Shown piece after piece: positions 1-5,170 of a stretch of 5,170 nt of DNA (the stretch's first letter is position 1; every line of letters starts with the position of its first letter). The notes below the pieces were generated by a model, which ran no database searches, was not told where the DNA came from, and saw only the letters and a list, made by a program, of their open reading frames with translations. A program made the translations under genes and the position numbers. The DNA is from Thermodesulfatator sp. (lineage in GTDB: Bacteria > Desulfobacterota > Thermodesulfobacteria > Thermodesulfobacteriales > Thermodesulfobacteriaceae): the NCBI GenBank assembly GCA_027036915.1, contig JALWCD010000232.1, positions 13,980-19,149 of the forward strand. The letters are read 5' to 3'.

Positions 1-6
1 CCTTTA

Positions 7-309
7 GTGCACAAAGCTACTTCCAGATTCTGGAAATGTTTTGAATCTTTACCCCGAACCGTACAAAAAAGAGCTCGAGAACAATTTGAATTGCTTAAAC
101 GGAATCCCCGTCATCCTTCGCTTCATTTCAAAAAGGTAGGAAAGTTTTGGTCGGTAAGAATAAGCGATTACTATAGAGCCTTAGCCATTCGGGACGGAGA
201 CGATTATATCTGGGTATGGATCGGGACTCATGAGGAATATGAAAGGATGCTTAAGCGTTTCTCTTCTCCAGTATCGCGTGGTTCCGGGGGCGGGGAGAAA
301 AAACCTTGA
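7..309 (+). CDS. RelE/HigB-type toxin of a toxin-antitoxin pair, 100 aa
   Basis: Likely an mRNA-targeting ribosome-dependent RNase or related RelE/ParE-fold toxin. Visible family hallmarks are an SLPxxVQKxA helix (residues 14-23), [12 protein letters not shown] (33-44), WSVRI (48-52), YYRALAIR (55-62) and a terminal [14 protein letters not shown] (69-82). Family members usually end soon after this last motif. Here the frame runs on for about 17 Gly/Ser/Lys-rich residues that are read out of frame from the start of the next gene, so the tail looks like read-through of a lost stop. The start is a GTG at 7. It places the conserved Phe-Trp at the usual distance from the N-terminus, but the frame is open to the window edge and any ribosome site lies outside, so an upstream start is possible. 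No antitoxin is present downstream; one would have to lie to the left. GC over bases 1-240 is 100/240 by hand count, far below the following gene, which suggests recent acquisition. The family call is firm; activity and the intact state of the pair are unknown. Confidence 0.85.
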   Translation: MHKATSRFWKCFESLPRTVQKRAREQFELLKRNPRHPSLHFKKVGKFWSVRISDYYRALAIRDGDDYIWVWIGTHEEYERMLKRFSSPVSRGSGGGEKKP

Positions 310-1495
310 GAGGCTTCTTGCGCTGGCCGAAAGGGCCCCTGCGGAGTGGCTCGTGGCCCCGGAGCTGGCCCTAACCGGCTATGGCCGCCTTTCCCGGGAC
401 GAGGCGCTAAGCCTGCTTGATGAGCTTCGCCGGGCCTTCGGGGCCTCGGGAAAGAAACTCCTTTTCGGGCATCCCGTATGGCGCAGAGATCGGATCTTTA
501 ATGGAGCCTATCTCCTTTCGGGAGAAAGGCTTGCGCTTGTGGCGGAAAAGCGGGCCCTTTTTCCGGGGCTTGATATTCAGGCCGGCTTTTCCGCAGGAGG
601 GATTTCCGGGATCTTTGCTCTCGGAGAAAACCTTTGCGGAGGGGCGCTCCTCTGCTATGAATTGCGGTTTCCGGAGTTTGCAAGAAGGCTCGTCTCGCAG
701 GGGGCGGGGGTCCTTTTTGTGCTCGCCCAGTGGCCCGAAAGCCGGAGGGAACACCTTCTGCTTTTAGCCCGGGCCCGGGCCGTGGAAAACCAGGTCTTCG
801 TGGTGGTGGCAAACGCCTTAGGACGAGCGGGAGAGGAAGAACTTTCCGGGGAAAGCTTAGTGATCTCTCCCCGGGGAGAGATTCTGGCTTGCGCCGGAAG
901 GGAGGAGACCGTCATCACCGTCGAACTTGATCCCACAGAACTTGAAGCTTCTCGCAGGCTCTTTAACACCTCGGTTACGCCGCCTCCGATTCCGCCGGAA
1001 GAAAAGATAAAGACCCTTCCCGAGCTCCTTCCCGAGGTTTCCCGTCGCAGGCGTCTCGGGCACCGCATGGTTTTTACCAATGGGTGTTTTGATCTCCTTC
1101 ATGCCGGCCACGTAAGTTACCTTCACGAGGCCCGAAGCCTCGGGGATTTCTTAGTGGTGGGTCTTAACTCCGACGCCTCGGTAAAAAGAATCAAGGGCCC
1201 GGAGCGCCCCGTAAATCCCGAAAGAGAGCGGGCCTTAGTGCTGGCCTCGCTTGCCTGCGTGGACTATGTGGTGATCTTTGAGGAGGACACCCCGGAAAGA
1301 CTCATCCGGGCGCTTTCGCCCGAGGTGCTGGTCAAAGGAGCGGACTGGCCGGAGGACAGGATCGTGGGGGCGGATTTCGTTAAGGCCCGCGGCGGGCGGG
1401 TGGTGCGCCTGCCCTTTCGCTTTCAGGTCTCCACCACCCGTATCATTGAGCGGATAAGACGGCCTGATAGCCCAGATCAAAAGCCCGCAGATTGA
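239..1495 (+). CDS. Fusion protein: nitrilase-superfamily amidohydrolase + RfaE/HldE domain II adenylyltransferase
   Basis: Two enzymes in one chain (residue numbers count from the ATG at 239). Residues about 5-235 are a carbon-nitrogen hydrolase. The catalytic Glu is in [10 protein letters not shown] (E42), the Lys in AEKRALF (K104) and the Cys nucleophile in [10 protein letters not shown] (C139), followed by RARAVENQ and VVVAN motifs typical of the family. A Pro-rich linker (about 243-254) leads to residues about 256-410, a D-glycero-beta-D-manno-heptose 1-phosphate adenylyltransferase-like domain: [13 protein letters not shown] with the HxGH nucleotide-binding motif (H288-H291), [17 protein letters not shown] and a C-terminal STTRIIERI. 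That domain normally follows a sugar kinase (HldE) or stands alone (HldC), activating heptose for LPS core. The hydrolase substrate is not readable from sequence. ATG 239 is preceded by GAGG at short spacing and gives the usual short N-terminus before LLQ; ATG 230 is an in-frame alternative with a weaker site. The gene starts inside the toxin gene and its last 53 bp overlap iorB on the other strand. Confidence 0.88.
   Translation: MKGCLSVSLLQYRVVPGAGRKNLERLLALAERAPAEWLVAPELALTGYGRLSRDEALSLLDELRRAFGASGKKLLFGHPVWRRDRIFNGAYLLSGERLALVAEKRALFPGLDIQAGFSAGGISGIFALGENLCGGALLCYELRFPEFARRLVSQGAGVLFVLAQWPESRREHLLLLARARAVENQVFVVVANALGRAGEEELSGESLVISPRGEILACAGREETVITVELDPTELEASRRLFNTSVTPPPIPPEEKIKTLPELLPEVSRRRRLGHRMVFTNGCFDLLHAGHVSYLHEARSLGDFLVVGLNSDASVKRIKGPERPVNPERERALVLASLACVDYVVIFEEDTPERLIRALSPEVLVKGADWPEDRIVGADFVKARGGRVVRLPFRFQVSTTRIIERIRRPDSPDQKPAD
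864..883. repeat. Perfect 20-bp palindrome inside the hydrolase coding region
   Basis: The sequence atctctccccggggagagat equals its own reverse complement. In RNA it could form an 8-bp stem with a CCGG loop. It encodes the ISPRGEI segment of the hydrolase domain, so protein coding may explain much of it. A second, smaller inverted repeat (ctttcc-gg-ggaaag, 843-856) lies just upstream. No function is assigned. Confidence 0.6.
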
Positions 1496-2042
1496 GATCA
1501 AGATAAGCGGGTTTCACCACCCTCCTCAGGGCCTCAAGGAAGGCCTCTTTCGAAAGGGGAAGGACTTTTGAGCCCGCAAGGGCCCCGAGTAGCACCACGT
1601 TAAGGGCCTTTGCGGAACCCGCCTTCCGGGCCAGATCCTCCCCGGAAAGAAGATACGTTCGGGGAAGCACCGTACGCAGCTTTTCAAGGAGCGGCGGTAG
1701 GTCCGGATAGGTCGCAAGCCCGTCCTTCACCATCTGGGGGACCACCGGATCGGTGCTCACGATGGCCGTGGCCTCTTTGCGACAGCGGAAAAGGGCCCGC
1801 AAGGCCTCAACCGGCTCAAGAGCCACCAGAACATCCGCCTCCCCCGGCGAAATATAGGGACTTCTAACCTCTCCAAGCACAATATTGCTCTCCACTACCC
1901 CACCCCGCTGGGCCATACCGTGGACCTCGCTCATGGCCACCGCATAGCCCTCGACAAGCGCCGCCTCCCCGAGCACCCGCGAAAAAAGGAGAATGCCCTG
2001 TCCGCCAACGCCCACCGCAAGAATCCGAAAACCCTGAGCCAT
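1443..2042 (-). CDS. iorB: Indolepyruvate:ferredoxin oxidoreductase, beta subunit
   Basis: IorB is the gamma-type subunit (pyruvate/ketoisovalerate oxidoreductase family) that pairs with IorA to oxidise arylpyruvates to aryl-acetyl-CoA, CO2 and reduced ferredoxin in the cytoplasm. At 199 aa it has the normal full length. Visible features are the N-terminal GVGGQG loop (residues 11-16), [11 protein letters not shown] (38-48), a [19 protein letters not shown] block (about 62-80) and [13 protein letters not shown] (145-157). No cluster-binding Cys motif is present, as expected for this subunit. It lies 9 bp after iorA on the same strand, with its ribosome site starting in the iorA stop codon, so the two are cotranscribed and probably translationally coupled. 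Its stop codon lies inside the 3' end of the convergent hydrolase-adenylyltransferase gene, leaving no room for a conventional terminator between them. The call is firm. Confidence 0.95.
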   Translation of the reverse strand: MAQGFRILAVGVGGQGILLFSRVLGEAALVEGYAVAMSEVHGMAQRGGVVESNIVLGEVRSPYISPGEADVLVALEPVEALRALFRCRKEATAIVSTDPVVPQMVKDGLATYPDLPPLLEKLRTVLPRTYLLSGEDLARKAGSAKALNVVLLGALAGSKVLPLSKEAFLEALRRVVKPAYLDLNLRAFDLGYQAVLSAQ

Positions 2043-2054
2043 GGTCTCCTCCTA
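2043..2054 (-). promoter_or_regulatory. iorB ribosome binding site overlapping the iorA stop codon
   Basis: Read on the minus strand, tAGGAGGAGacc precedes the iorB ATG. The AGGAGG core spans 2053-2048, 5 nt from the start codon, and its first two bases are the last two of the iorA TAG stop (2054-2052). A terminating ribosome would sit on the site, consistent with coupled translation and equal amounts of the two subunits. Confidence 0.85.
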
Positions 2055-3737
2055 ACCCTTGAATTTGGCCCGGTAAAGCACGCAGGGGGCCTTGGCCACG
2101 ATGACCCCCAGTTTCCCGGAAGAAAGAATAGGTCTTATGGCCTCCGCGGCCTCTTTCTTTTTATAGGGATTGATCTCCACCGTGGGAATTCCCAGACCCT
2201 CGCAGAACTTCGTAATGGAGATCACGGGTTTTTCCTTAAGGGGCTCGGGTCTCAACTCCTGAGAGGGCACGGGCTGATGGCCGGTCATGGCCGTAGTCTC
2301 GTTATCCAGCACCACCAGGGTGAAGCGATGTCCCTGATAAAGGGCGTTTATAAGGGGAGGGATTCCGGCATGAAAGAAAGTGGAATCCCCGATGAAGGCC
2401 ACGATCCGCTGGTCGGTGGCCACGGAAAAACCGCAGGCCGAGCCCACGCTTGAGCCCATACAGAGGAGATAGTCGGCCATCTTGAGCGGGGGAAGGAGCC
2501 CCAGGGTATAGCAGCCGATATCCGTGGGATAAATCGTTTTCTCCTCTTCACCGAGTTCCCGAAGGACCTCCTTTACCACCCGATAGGTTTCCCGGTGCGG
2601 ACAGCCCGGACACAGGGTGGGCGGACGCGGGGGAAGCTCCGGAATCCAGGAGGTGTCCGGGAACTCCGGAGGCCGATAGTCCAGTTCAAAGGCCCGGGCC
2701 AGGGCCTCCTTCACCAGTCCGGGATGGAACTCGTGGTATCGGGGAAGGTAGCCCTCGGCCTTGCCCAGGATCTTTACCGAAAGCCCCTTCTCGGCCACAA
2801 CCACCTTCAAGGCCTCCTCGAGATAGGGTTCAAGCTCCTCCACCACCAGGCACCTTTCAAGGCCGGAGAGAAACTCCGCCGCCAGGCTCTTCGGGAAGGG
2901 ATGCGTGAATCCCAGGAGCAAAAGGGAAAGCTCGTCCTCCAGGCCGAGCTCTTTTACGGCGTCAAGCACATAATTCACCGAGACCCCGGAGACCACCACC
3001 CCCACCGGGCCTCTTTTCACCATCCGGTTCCATTCGGAACGGGCCGCCAGTTCCTCGGCCTCGTGGGCTTTTTCAAGGAGCACCCGATGTCTCTCCCGGG
3101 CCACCGCCGGGACCGGGATCCAGCGCTTGAGATCCTTCTCAAAACGTCCTTTTTCGAATAGGGTGTAGTCCGCAAGCTTTCCGCAGGTCACCACGCCCCG
3201 GGCGTGGGAGACCCGGGTGGTGGTCCGCAGGATCACGGGAAGCTCCAGCCTTTCCGAAAGCTCGAAGGCGTAGAGGGTCATGGCCCGGGCCTCCTCCGGT
3301 GTTGCGGGCTCGAGCATGGGCACCCCGGAAAGCCGGGCGTAGTAACGGTTGTCCTGTTCGTTCTGGCTGGAATGACAGGAGGGATCGTCGGCGGTCACCA
3401 CCACCATCCCGGCCTTGACCCCCACGTAGGCCAGGGTGAGAAAGGGATCCGCAGCCACATTGAGCCCCACGTGTTTCATGCAGGTAAGGGAGCGCAGGCC
3501 GGAGGCCGCGGCCGCGGCCGCAACCTCCATGGCCACCTTTTCGTTTACCGAAAATTCGAAATAGAGCCCGGAAAGTTCCTGAGAGAGGGCGAAGAGGTGG
3601 TTTCCGATCTCCGAGGAAGGGGTCCCGGGATAGGCCGCCCCCACCCGGACGCCGGCCTCAAGGGCCCCGCGCACGATGGCCTCGTTTCCCAGAAGAAGCC
3701 TCCTTTCCCCTTCTTTTGGTGCCAGCAGAGGATGCAT
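2052..3737 (-). CDS. iorA: Indolepyruvate:ferredoxin oxidoreductase, alpha subunit, lacking the C-terminal ferredoxin domain
   Basis: This is the catalytic TPP-dependent subunit for arylpyruvate oxidation. The N-terminal pyrimidine-binding domain (about residues 15-200) shows LLLGNEAIVRGALEAGV, AAYPGTPSSEI, MKHVGLNVAADP and TADDPSCHSSQNEQDNR. A middle transketolase-C-like domain (about 243-350) follows. The TPP domain (about 370-555) has LCPGCPHR (C376, C379), DIGCYTLG (C409), GDSTFFHAGI (450-459) with LDN (477-479) for Mg-TPP, and TAMTGHQPVPS. The chain ends at residue 561 right after APCVLY (C552). The usual C-terminal segment with two CxxCxxC...CP cluster motifs is absent, and iorB begins 9 bp later, so it is not hidden by a nearby frameshift. 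C376, C379, C409 and C552 could hold a TPP-proximal [4Fe-4S] cluster as in other 2-oxoacid oxidoreductases (inference). The ATG at 3737 has GGGAGG 7 nt upstream. It is transcribed divergently from livK. The family is certain; the exact arylpyruvate is not. Confidence 0.95.
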   Translation of the reverse strand: MHPLLAPKEGERRLLLGNEAIVRGALEAGVRVGAAYPGTPSSEIGNHLFALSQELSGLYFEFSVNEKVAMEVAAAAAASGLRSLTCMKHVGLNVAADPFLTLAYVGVKAGMVVVTADDPSCHSSQNEQDNRYYARLSGVPMLEPATPEEARAMTLYAFELSERLELPVILRTTTRVSHARGVVTCGKLADYTLFEKGRFEKDLKRWIPVPAVARERHRVLLEKAHEAEELAARSEWNRMVKRGPVGVVVSGVSVNYVLDAVKELGLEDELSLLLLGFTHPFPKSLAAEFLSGLERCLVVEELEPYLEEALKVVVAEKGLSVKILGKAEGYLPRYHEFHPGLVKEALARAFELDYRPPEFPDTSWIPELPPRPPTLCPGCPHRETYRVVKEVLRELGEEEKTIYPTDIGCYTLGLLPPLKMADYLLCMGSSVGSACGFSVATDQRIVAFIGDSTFFHAGIPPLINALYQGHRFTLVVLDNETTAMTGHQPVPSQELRPEPLKEKPVISITKFCEGLGIPTVEINPYKKKEAAEAIRPILSSGKLGVIVAKAPCVLYRAKFKG

Positions 3738-3764
3738 TTTCCAGCCTCCCGAAGGGTTTGCCCC

Positions 3765-3793
3765 TTTTTAACCGCTCGCAAGCCGTTTGACAA
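3765..3793 (-). promoter_or_regulatory. Candidate sigma-70 promoter for iorAB
   Basis: On the minus strand, TTGTCA (complement of 3788-3793; 5 of 6 to TTGACA) is followed by a 17-nt spacer and TAAAAA (complement of 3765-3770; 4 of 6 to TATAAT). Initiation would fall near 3758, leaving about a 20-nt leader that carries the iorA ribosome site. Its -35 box overlaps that of the opposite promoter. This is a sequence match only. Confidence 0.5.
3770..3787. promoter_or_regulatory. Imperfect palindrome, candidate operator between ior and liv
   Basis: The 18 bases aaccgctcgcaagccgtt pair symmetrically at 7 of 9 positions (mismatches at 3773/3784 and 3777/3780). The site fills the spacer of the candidate iorAB promoter and ends at the -35 box of the livK promoter. 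A dimeric repressor bound here would block iorAB and could affect livK. No regulator family is recognised from the half-sites. Confidence 0.35.
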
Positions 3794-3815
3794 TAGAAAG
3801 ACTTCTTGGCATTAT
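3787..3815 (+). promoter_or_regulatory. Candidate sigma-70 promoter for the liv operon
   Basis: A perfect TTGACA at 3787-3792 is separated by exactly 17 nt from CATTAT at 3810-3815 (4 of 6 to TATAAT). Initiation would be near 3822, giving a leader of roughly 27 nt that contains the strong livK ribosome site. The perfect -35 box makes this the better of the two divergent promoter candidates. Confidence 0.6.
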
Positions 3816-3837
3816 CCCGTAAAATTCCACCGGCAAA

Positions 3838-3848
3838 AGGAGGGCCTC
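3838..3848 (+). promoter_or_regulatory. Strong livK ribosome binding site that fixes the start codon
   Basis: AGGAGGG at 3838-3844 lies 4 nt before the ATG at 3849. The reading frame is open for 645 bases further upstream, antisense to iorA, so this site together with the signal peptide after it decides the true start. Confidence 0.9.
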
Positions 3849-4988
3849 ATGCGTAGAATAGTTTTACTCTGTTTAATCCTGTTCTGGAGTTTGAGTACCC
3901 TGGTTCGGGCCAAGGAGCCTTATCGGATCGGAGCCATCTTTTCCGTAACCGGGCCTACCTCCTTTATCGGTGATCCGGAGAAAAAGACTCTGGAGATGCT
4001 GGTGGAGGAGATCAACCGGGCCGGAGGGATAAACGGTCATCCGCTCAGGGTCATCATTTACGACACCCAGGGGGAGGAGACGCTTGCGGTGCAGAAATTC
4101 ATGCGGCTGGTAATGCAGGACCGGGTGCTTGCGGTCATCGGACCGAGCCGCACCGGGACCAGCCTGGCCGTGGCCCCGCTGGCCGAACGCTACCGGGTGC
4201 CCCTCATTTCCTGTGCCGCCGGAATTAAAATCGTGGAGCCGGTAAAGCCCTACGTCTTCAAGACCGCCCAGAGCGACCGGCTGGCGGTAAAAAAGATCTA
4301 TCAGTATCTCAAAAAGAAAGGACTTACCCGGGTAGCTATCCTTACGGTTTCCAACGGTTTCGGCCAGAGCGGACGGGAGGAGCTCAAACGCCTGGCTCCG
4401 GATTACGGTATAAAGGTCGTGGCGGACGAACTTTTCGGCCCCAAGGACACGGACATGAAACCCCAGCTCATCCGCATCCGGAAGACCGGGGCCCAGGCGG
4501 TGATCTGCTGGGGCACCAACCCCGGCCCGGCCATCGTGGCCCGTAACATGCGAGAGCTGGGTATGAAACAGAAACTCATCATGAGCCACGGGGTGGCCTC
4601 CAAACGGTTCATTGAACTGGCGGGCGAGGCCGCCGAAGGCATCATCCTTCCGGCCGGAAAACTCATCGTGGCTCATGAACTTCCGGACGATGACCCGCAA
4701 AAGGCCCTTCTCCTGAGCTACATCGAGCGCTATAAGGCCCGCTACGGGAAGGAGCCTTCCTCCTTCGGGGGGCACGCTTACGACGCTTTTCTCCTCCTTA
4801 CCGAGGCTCTGAAGAAGGCCGGAGCCGATCGCGACAGGATCCGGGAGGCCCTAGAAAACATCCGGGGTCTTAAGGGTATCCACGGGGTCTTCAACATGAG
4901 CCCCAAGGATCACAACGGACTTTCCGAACGAGAGGCCTTCGTGCTGGTGGAAATCCGGGGAGGAGATTTTCACCTCCTTAAGGAATAA
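3849..4988 (+). CDS. livK: Periplasmic amino-acid-binding protein of a LivK-type ABC importer
   Basis: This 379-residue type I periplasmic binding protein (Leu/Ile/Val-binding family) captures a ligand and delivers it to the LivHMGF membrane complex. Residues 1-21 form a Sec signal peptide: two Arg, a hydrophobic core (about 4-19) and a VRA site before K22. The mature part opens with YRIGAIFSVTGPTSFIG (25-41), then EEINRAGGINGHPLRVIIYDTQG (53-75), a ligand-binding loop AVIGPSRTGTSLAVAPLAE (95-113), VPLISCAA (117-124), FKTAQSD (137-143) and GGHAYDAFLLL (307-317), all at family-typical places and total length. The Cys at position 8 is too early to be a lipobox, so a soluble periplasmic form is expected. 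It is divergent from iorAB and followed by a permease gene after 48 bp that hold a strong hairpin. The symbol denotes the family only. The ligand could be branched-chain or aromatic amino acids, or an aromatic acid. The ior neighbours favour an aromatic compound (inference). Confidence 0.93.
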   Translation: MRRIVLLCLILFWSLSTLVRAKEPYRIGAIFSVTGPTSFIGDPEKKTLEMLVEEINRAGGINGHPLRVIIYDTQGEETLAVQKFMRLVMQDRVLAVIGPSRTGTSLAVAPLAERYRVPLISCAAGIKIVEPVKPYVFKTAQSDRLAVKKIYQYLKKKGLTRVAILTVSNGFGQSGREELKRLAPDYGIKVVADELFGPKDTDMKPQLIRIRKTGAQAVICWGTNPGPAIVARNMRELGMKQKLIMSHGVASKRFIELAGEAAEGIILPAGKLIVAHELPDDDPQKALLLSYIERYKARYGKEPSSFGGHAYDAFLLLTEALKKAGADRDRIREALENIRGLKGIHGVFNMSPKDHNGLSEREAFVLVEIRGGDFHLLKE

Positions 4989-4996
4989 ATCCCTTC

Positions 4997-5024
4997 GGCG
5001 CGGGGCGGCCGGCCGCCCCACGCC
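4997..5024 (+). terminator. GC-rich hairpin between the binding-protein and permease genes
   Basis: An 18-bp perfect palindrome (ggggcggccggccgcccc, 5002-5019) extends to 28 bp with one mismatched pair (5001/5020). The transcript could fold as a very stable stem with a CCGG loop. No T-run follows, so it is not a standard intrinsic terminator. An attenuator or a 3'-end stabiliser that keeps binding-protein mRNA above permease mRNA is more likely (inference). Confidence 0.5.
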
Positions 5025-5036
5025 CCCCGAGTCTGC

Positions 5037-5170
5037 ATGGAAAATTTCCTGGAATTTCTCTTTTCCGGTCTGGTAAACGGGGCCATCTATGCCCTGATCG
5101 CCCTGGGTTTCATGATCATCTACAGTGCGACCGGGGTGATCAACTTCGCCCAGGGCGATCAGGGCATAGA
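5037..5170 (+). CDS. livH: LivH-type ABC permease, N-terminal fragment cut by the window edge
   Basis: The 44 visible codons match the N-terminus of the LivH branched-chain amino-acid permease family. A short amphipathic lead (MENFLEFLFSGLVNG) is followed by the first membrane segment (AIYALIALGFMIIYSATG, about 16-33) and the family signature VINFAQG. This would be one of two transmembrane subunits of the importer whose binding protein lies upstream. Spacing and strand indicate one operon. The ribosome site is weak (only GAG at 5029-5031), which fits lower expression than the binding protein. After INFAQG the usual continuation (an acidic residue, then phenylalanine or another hydrophobic residue and an LGA-like stretch) is missing. 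The last bases instead repeat, in reverse complement, a segment of this same gene, so the last five or so codons should not be trusted as protein. Confidence 0.85.
   Translation, partial: MENFLEFLFSGLVNGAIYALIALGFMIIYSATGVINFAQGDQGI
5086..5170. repeat. Terminal inverted repeat (22-bp perfect arms, 41-nt loop) at the right edge
   Basis: Bases 5149-5170 are the exact reverse complement of 5086-5107. The match ends inward at 5108/5148 and outward only because the window ends. The left arm codes normal permease sequence (YALIALG). The right arm interrupts the conserved protein pattern after FAQG. This looks like a fold-back join primed by the short complementary words gccctggg and cccagggc, or a true local inversion at a contig end. 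Confidence 0.8.

Noticed and set aside
767..780. 14-bp palindrome gcccgggcccgggc
   Set aside because: It encodes the conserved ARARA part of the hydrolase RARAVEN motif with GC-rich codons, so coding constraint accounts for it.
407..1126. Several overlapping open frames on both strands inside the hydrolase-adenylyltransferase gene
   Set aside because: The fused protein explains the region fully with catalytic motifs at expected spacing. The others are low-complexity Arg/Gly/Pro/Ser-rich shadows.
1920..3161. Two sizeable plus-strand open frames (1920-2453 and 2595-3161) opposite iorA
   Set aside because: They are shadow frames of a high-GC gene with clear family motifs on the minus strand. 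Their translations show no domain and no ribosome sites support them.
3504..3521. Three tandem GGCCGC units
   Set aside because: They encode six alanines (IorA residues 73-78) in a helix that is naturally Ala-rich in this family. High GC codon use explains them.
3806..3825. Possible sigma-54 promoter beginning TTGGCA
   Set aside because: The required GC doublet 10 nt after the GG is absent (TA is found), and a better sigma-70 pair overlaps it.
3204..3848. Long in-frame extension upstream of livK on the plus strand (about 215 codons)
   Set aside because: It is antisense to iorA, rich in Gly/His/Pro without a recognisable domain, and the livK signal peptide and strong ribosome site at 3838-3851 mark the real start.
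3864..3872. Cys8 of the livK product as a lipoprotein anchor
   Set aside because: The hydrophobic stretch before it is too short and continues after it, and a signal peptidase I-type site (VRA) lies after residue 21.
3873..4775. 300-codon minus-strand open frame opposite livK
   Set aside because: Its composition is that of a mirror frame of the binding-protein gene, with no recognisable motif.
1..5170. CRISPR arrays, tRNA or rRNA genes, transposases, or a multi-gene defence system
   Set aside because: No repeat-spacer pattern, RNA gene signature or transposase motif was seen. The only defence-like gene is the toxin at the left edge.

Overview
The window reads as a piece of a high-GC, anaerobic, Gram-negative and probably thermophilic bacterium. 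An ADP-heptose-type adenylyltransferase implies lipopolysaccharide. Indolepyruvate:ferredoxin oxidoreductase implies low-potential anaerobic metabolism. The Glu/Lys/Arg-rich, compact proteins fit a thermophile. A Thermodesulfobacteria or Desulfobacterota-like host is my best guess, from gene content and style only. The odd length and a fold-back sequence at the right edge suggest that at least the right edge is a contig end.

Layout, left to right. (1) A RelE/HigB-type toxin gene with about 42% GC over the first 240 bases. It runs out of frame into the start of (2), a GC-rich gene encoding an unusual two-domain protein: an N-terminal carbon-nitrogen hydrolase (nitrilase superfamily, Glu-Lys-Cys triad intact) fused to a C-terminal RfaE/HldE domain II nucleotidyltransferase. 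(3) Convergent to it, and overlapping its 3' end by 53 bp, lies the minus-strand operon iorA-iorB. IorA has pyrimidine and TPP domains but ends without the usual C-terminal two-cluster ferredoxin domain. (4) A 111-bp divergent intergenic region holds two plausible sigma-70 promoters with overlapping -35 boxes and an 18-bp imperfect palindrome. (5) On the plus strand, a livK-like periplasmic amino-acid-binding protein is followed by a GC-rich hairpin and (6) the first 44 codons of a livH-like permease. That frame runs into a perfect 22-bp inverted repeat at the very end of the window.

How the genes may work together. The divergent ior and liv units look like one uptake-and-oxidation module. 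The ABC transporter would import (aromatic or branched-chain) amino acids or related acids. A transaminase elsewhere would make the arylpyruvates. IorAB would then oxidise these to aryl-acetyl-CoAs, passing electrons to ferredoxin. The hydrolase-adenylyltransferase fusion belongs to another process (envelope heptose activation plus an unknown amidase activity) and only meets the ior operon tail to tail.

No tRNA, rRNA, CRISPR array or insertion sequence was seen.
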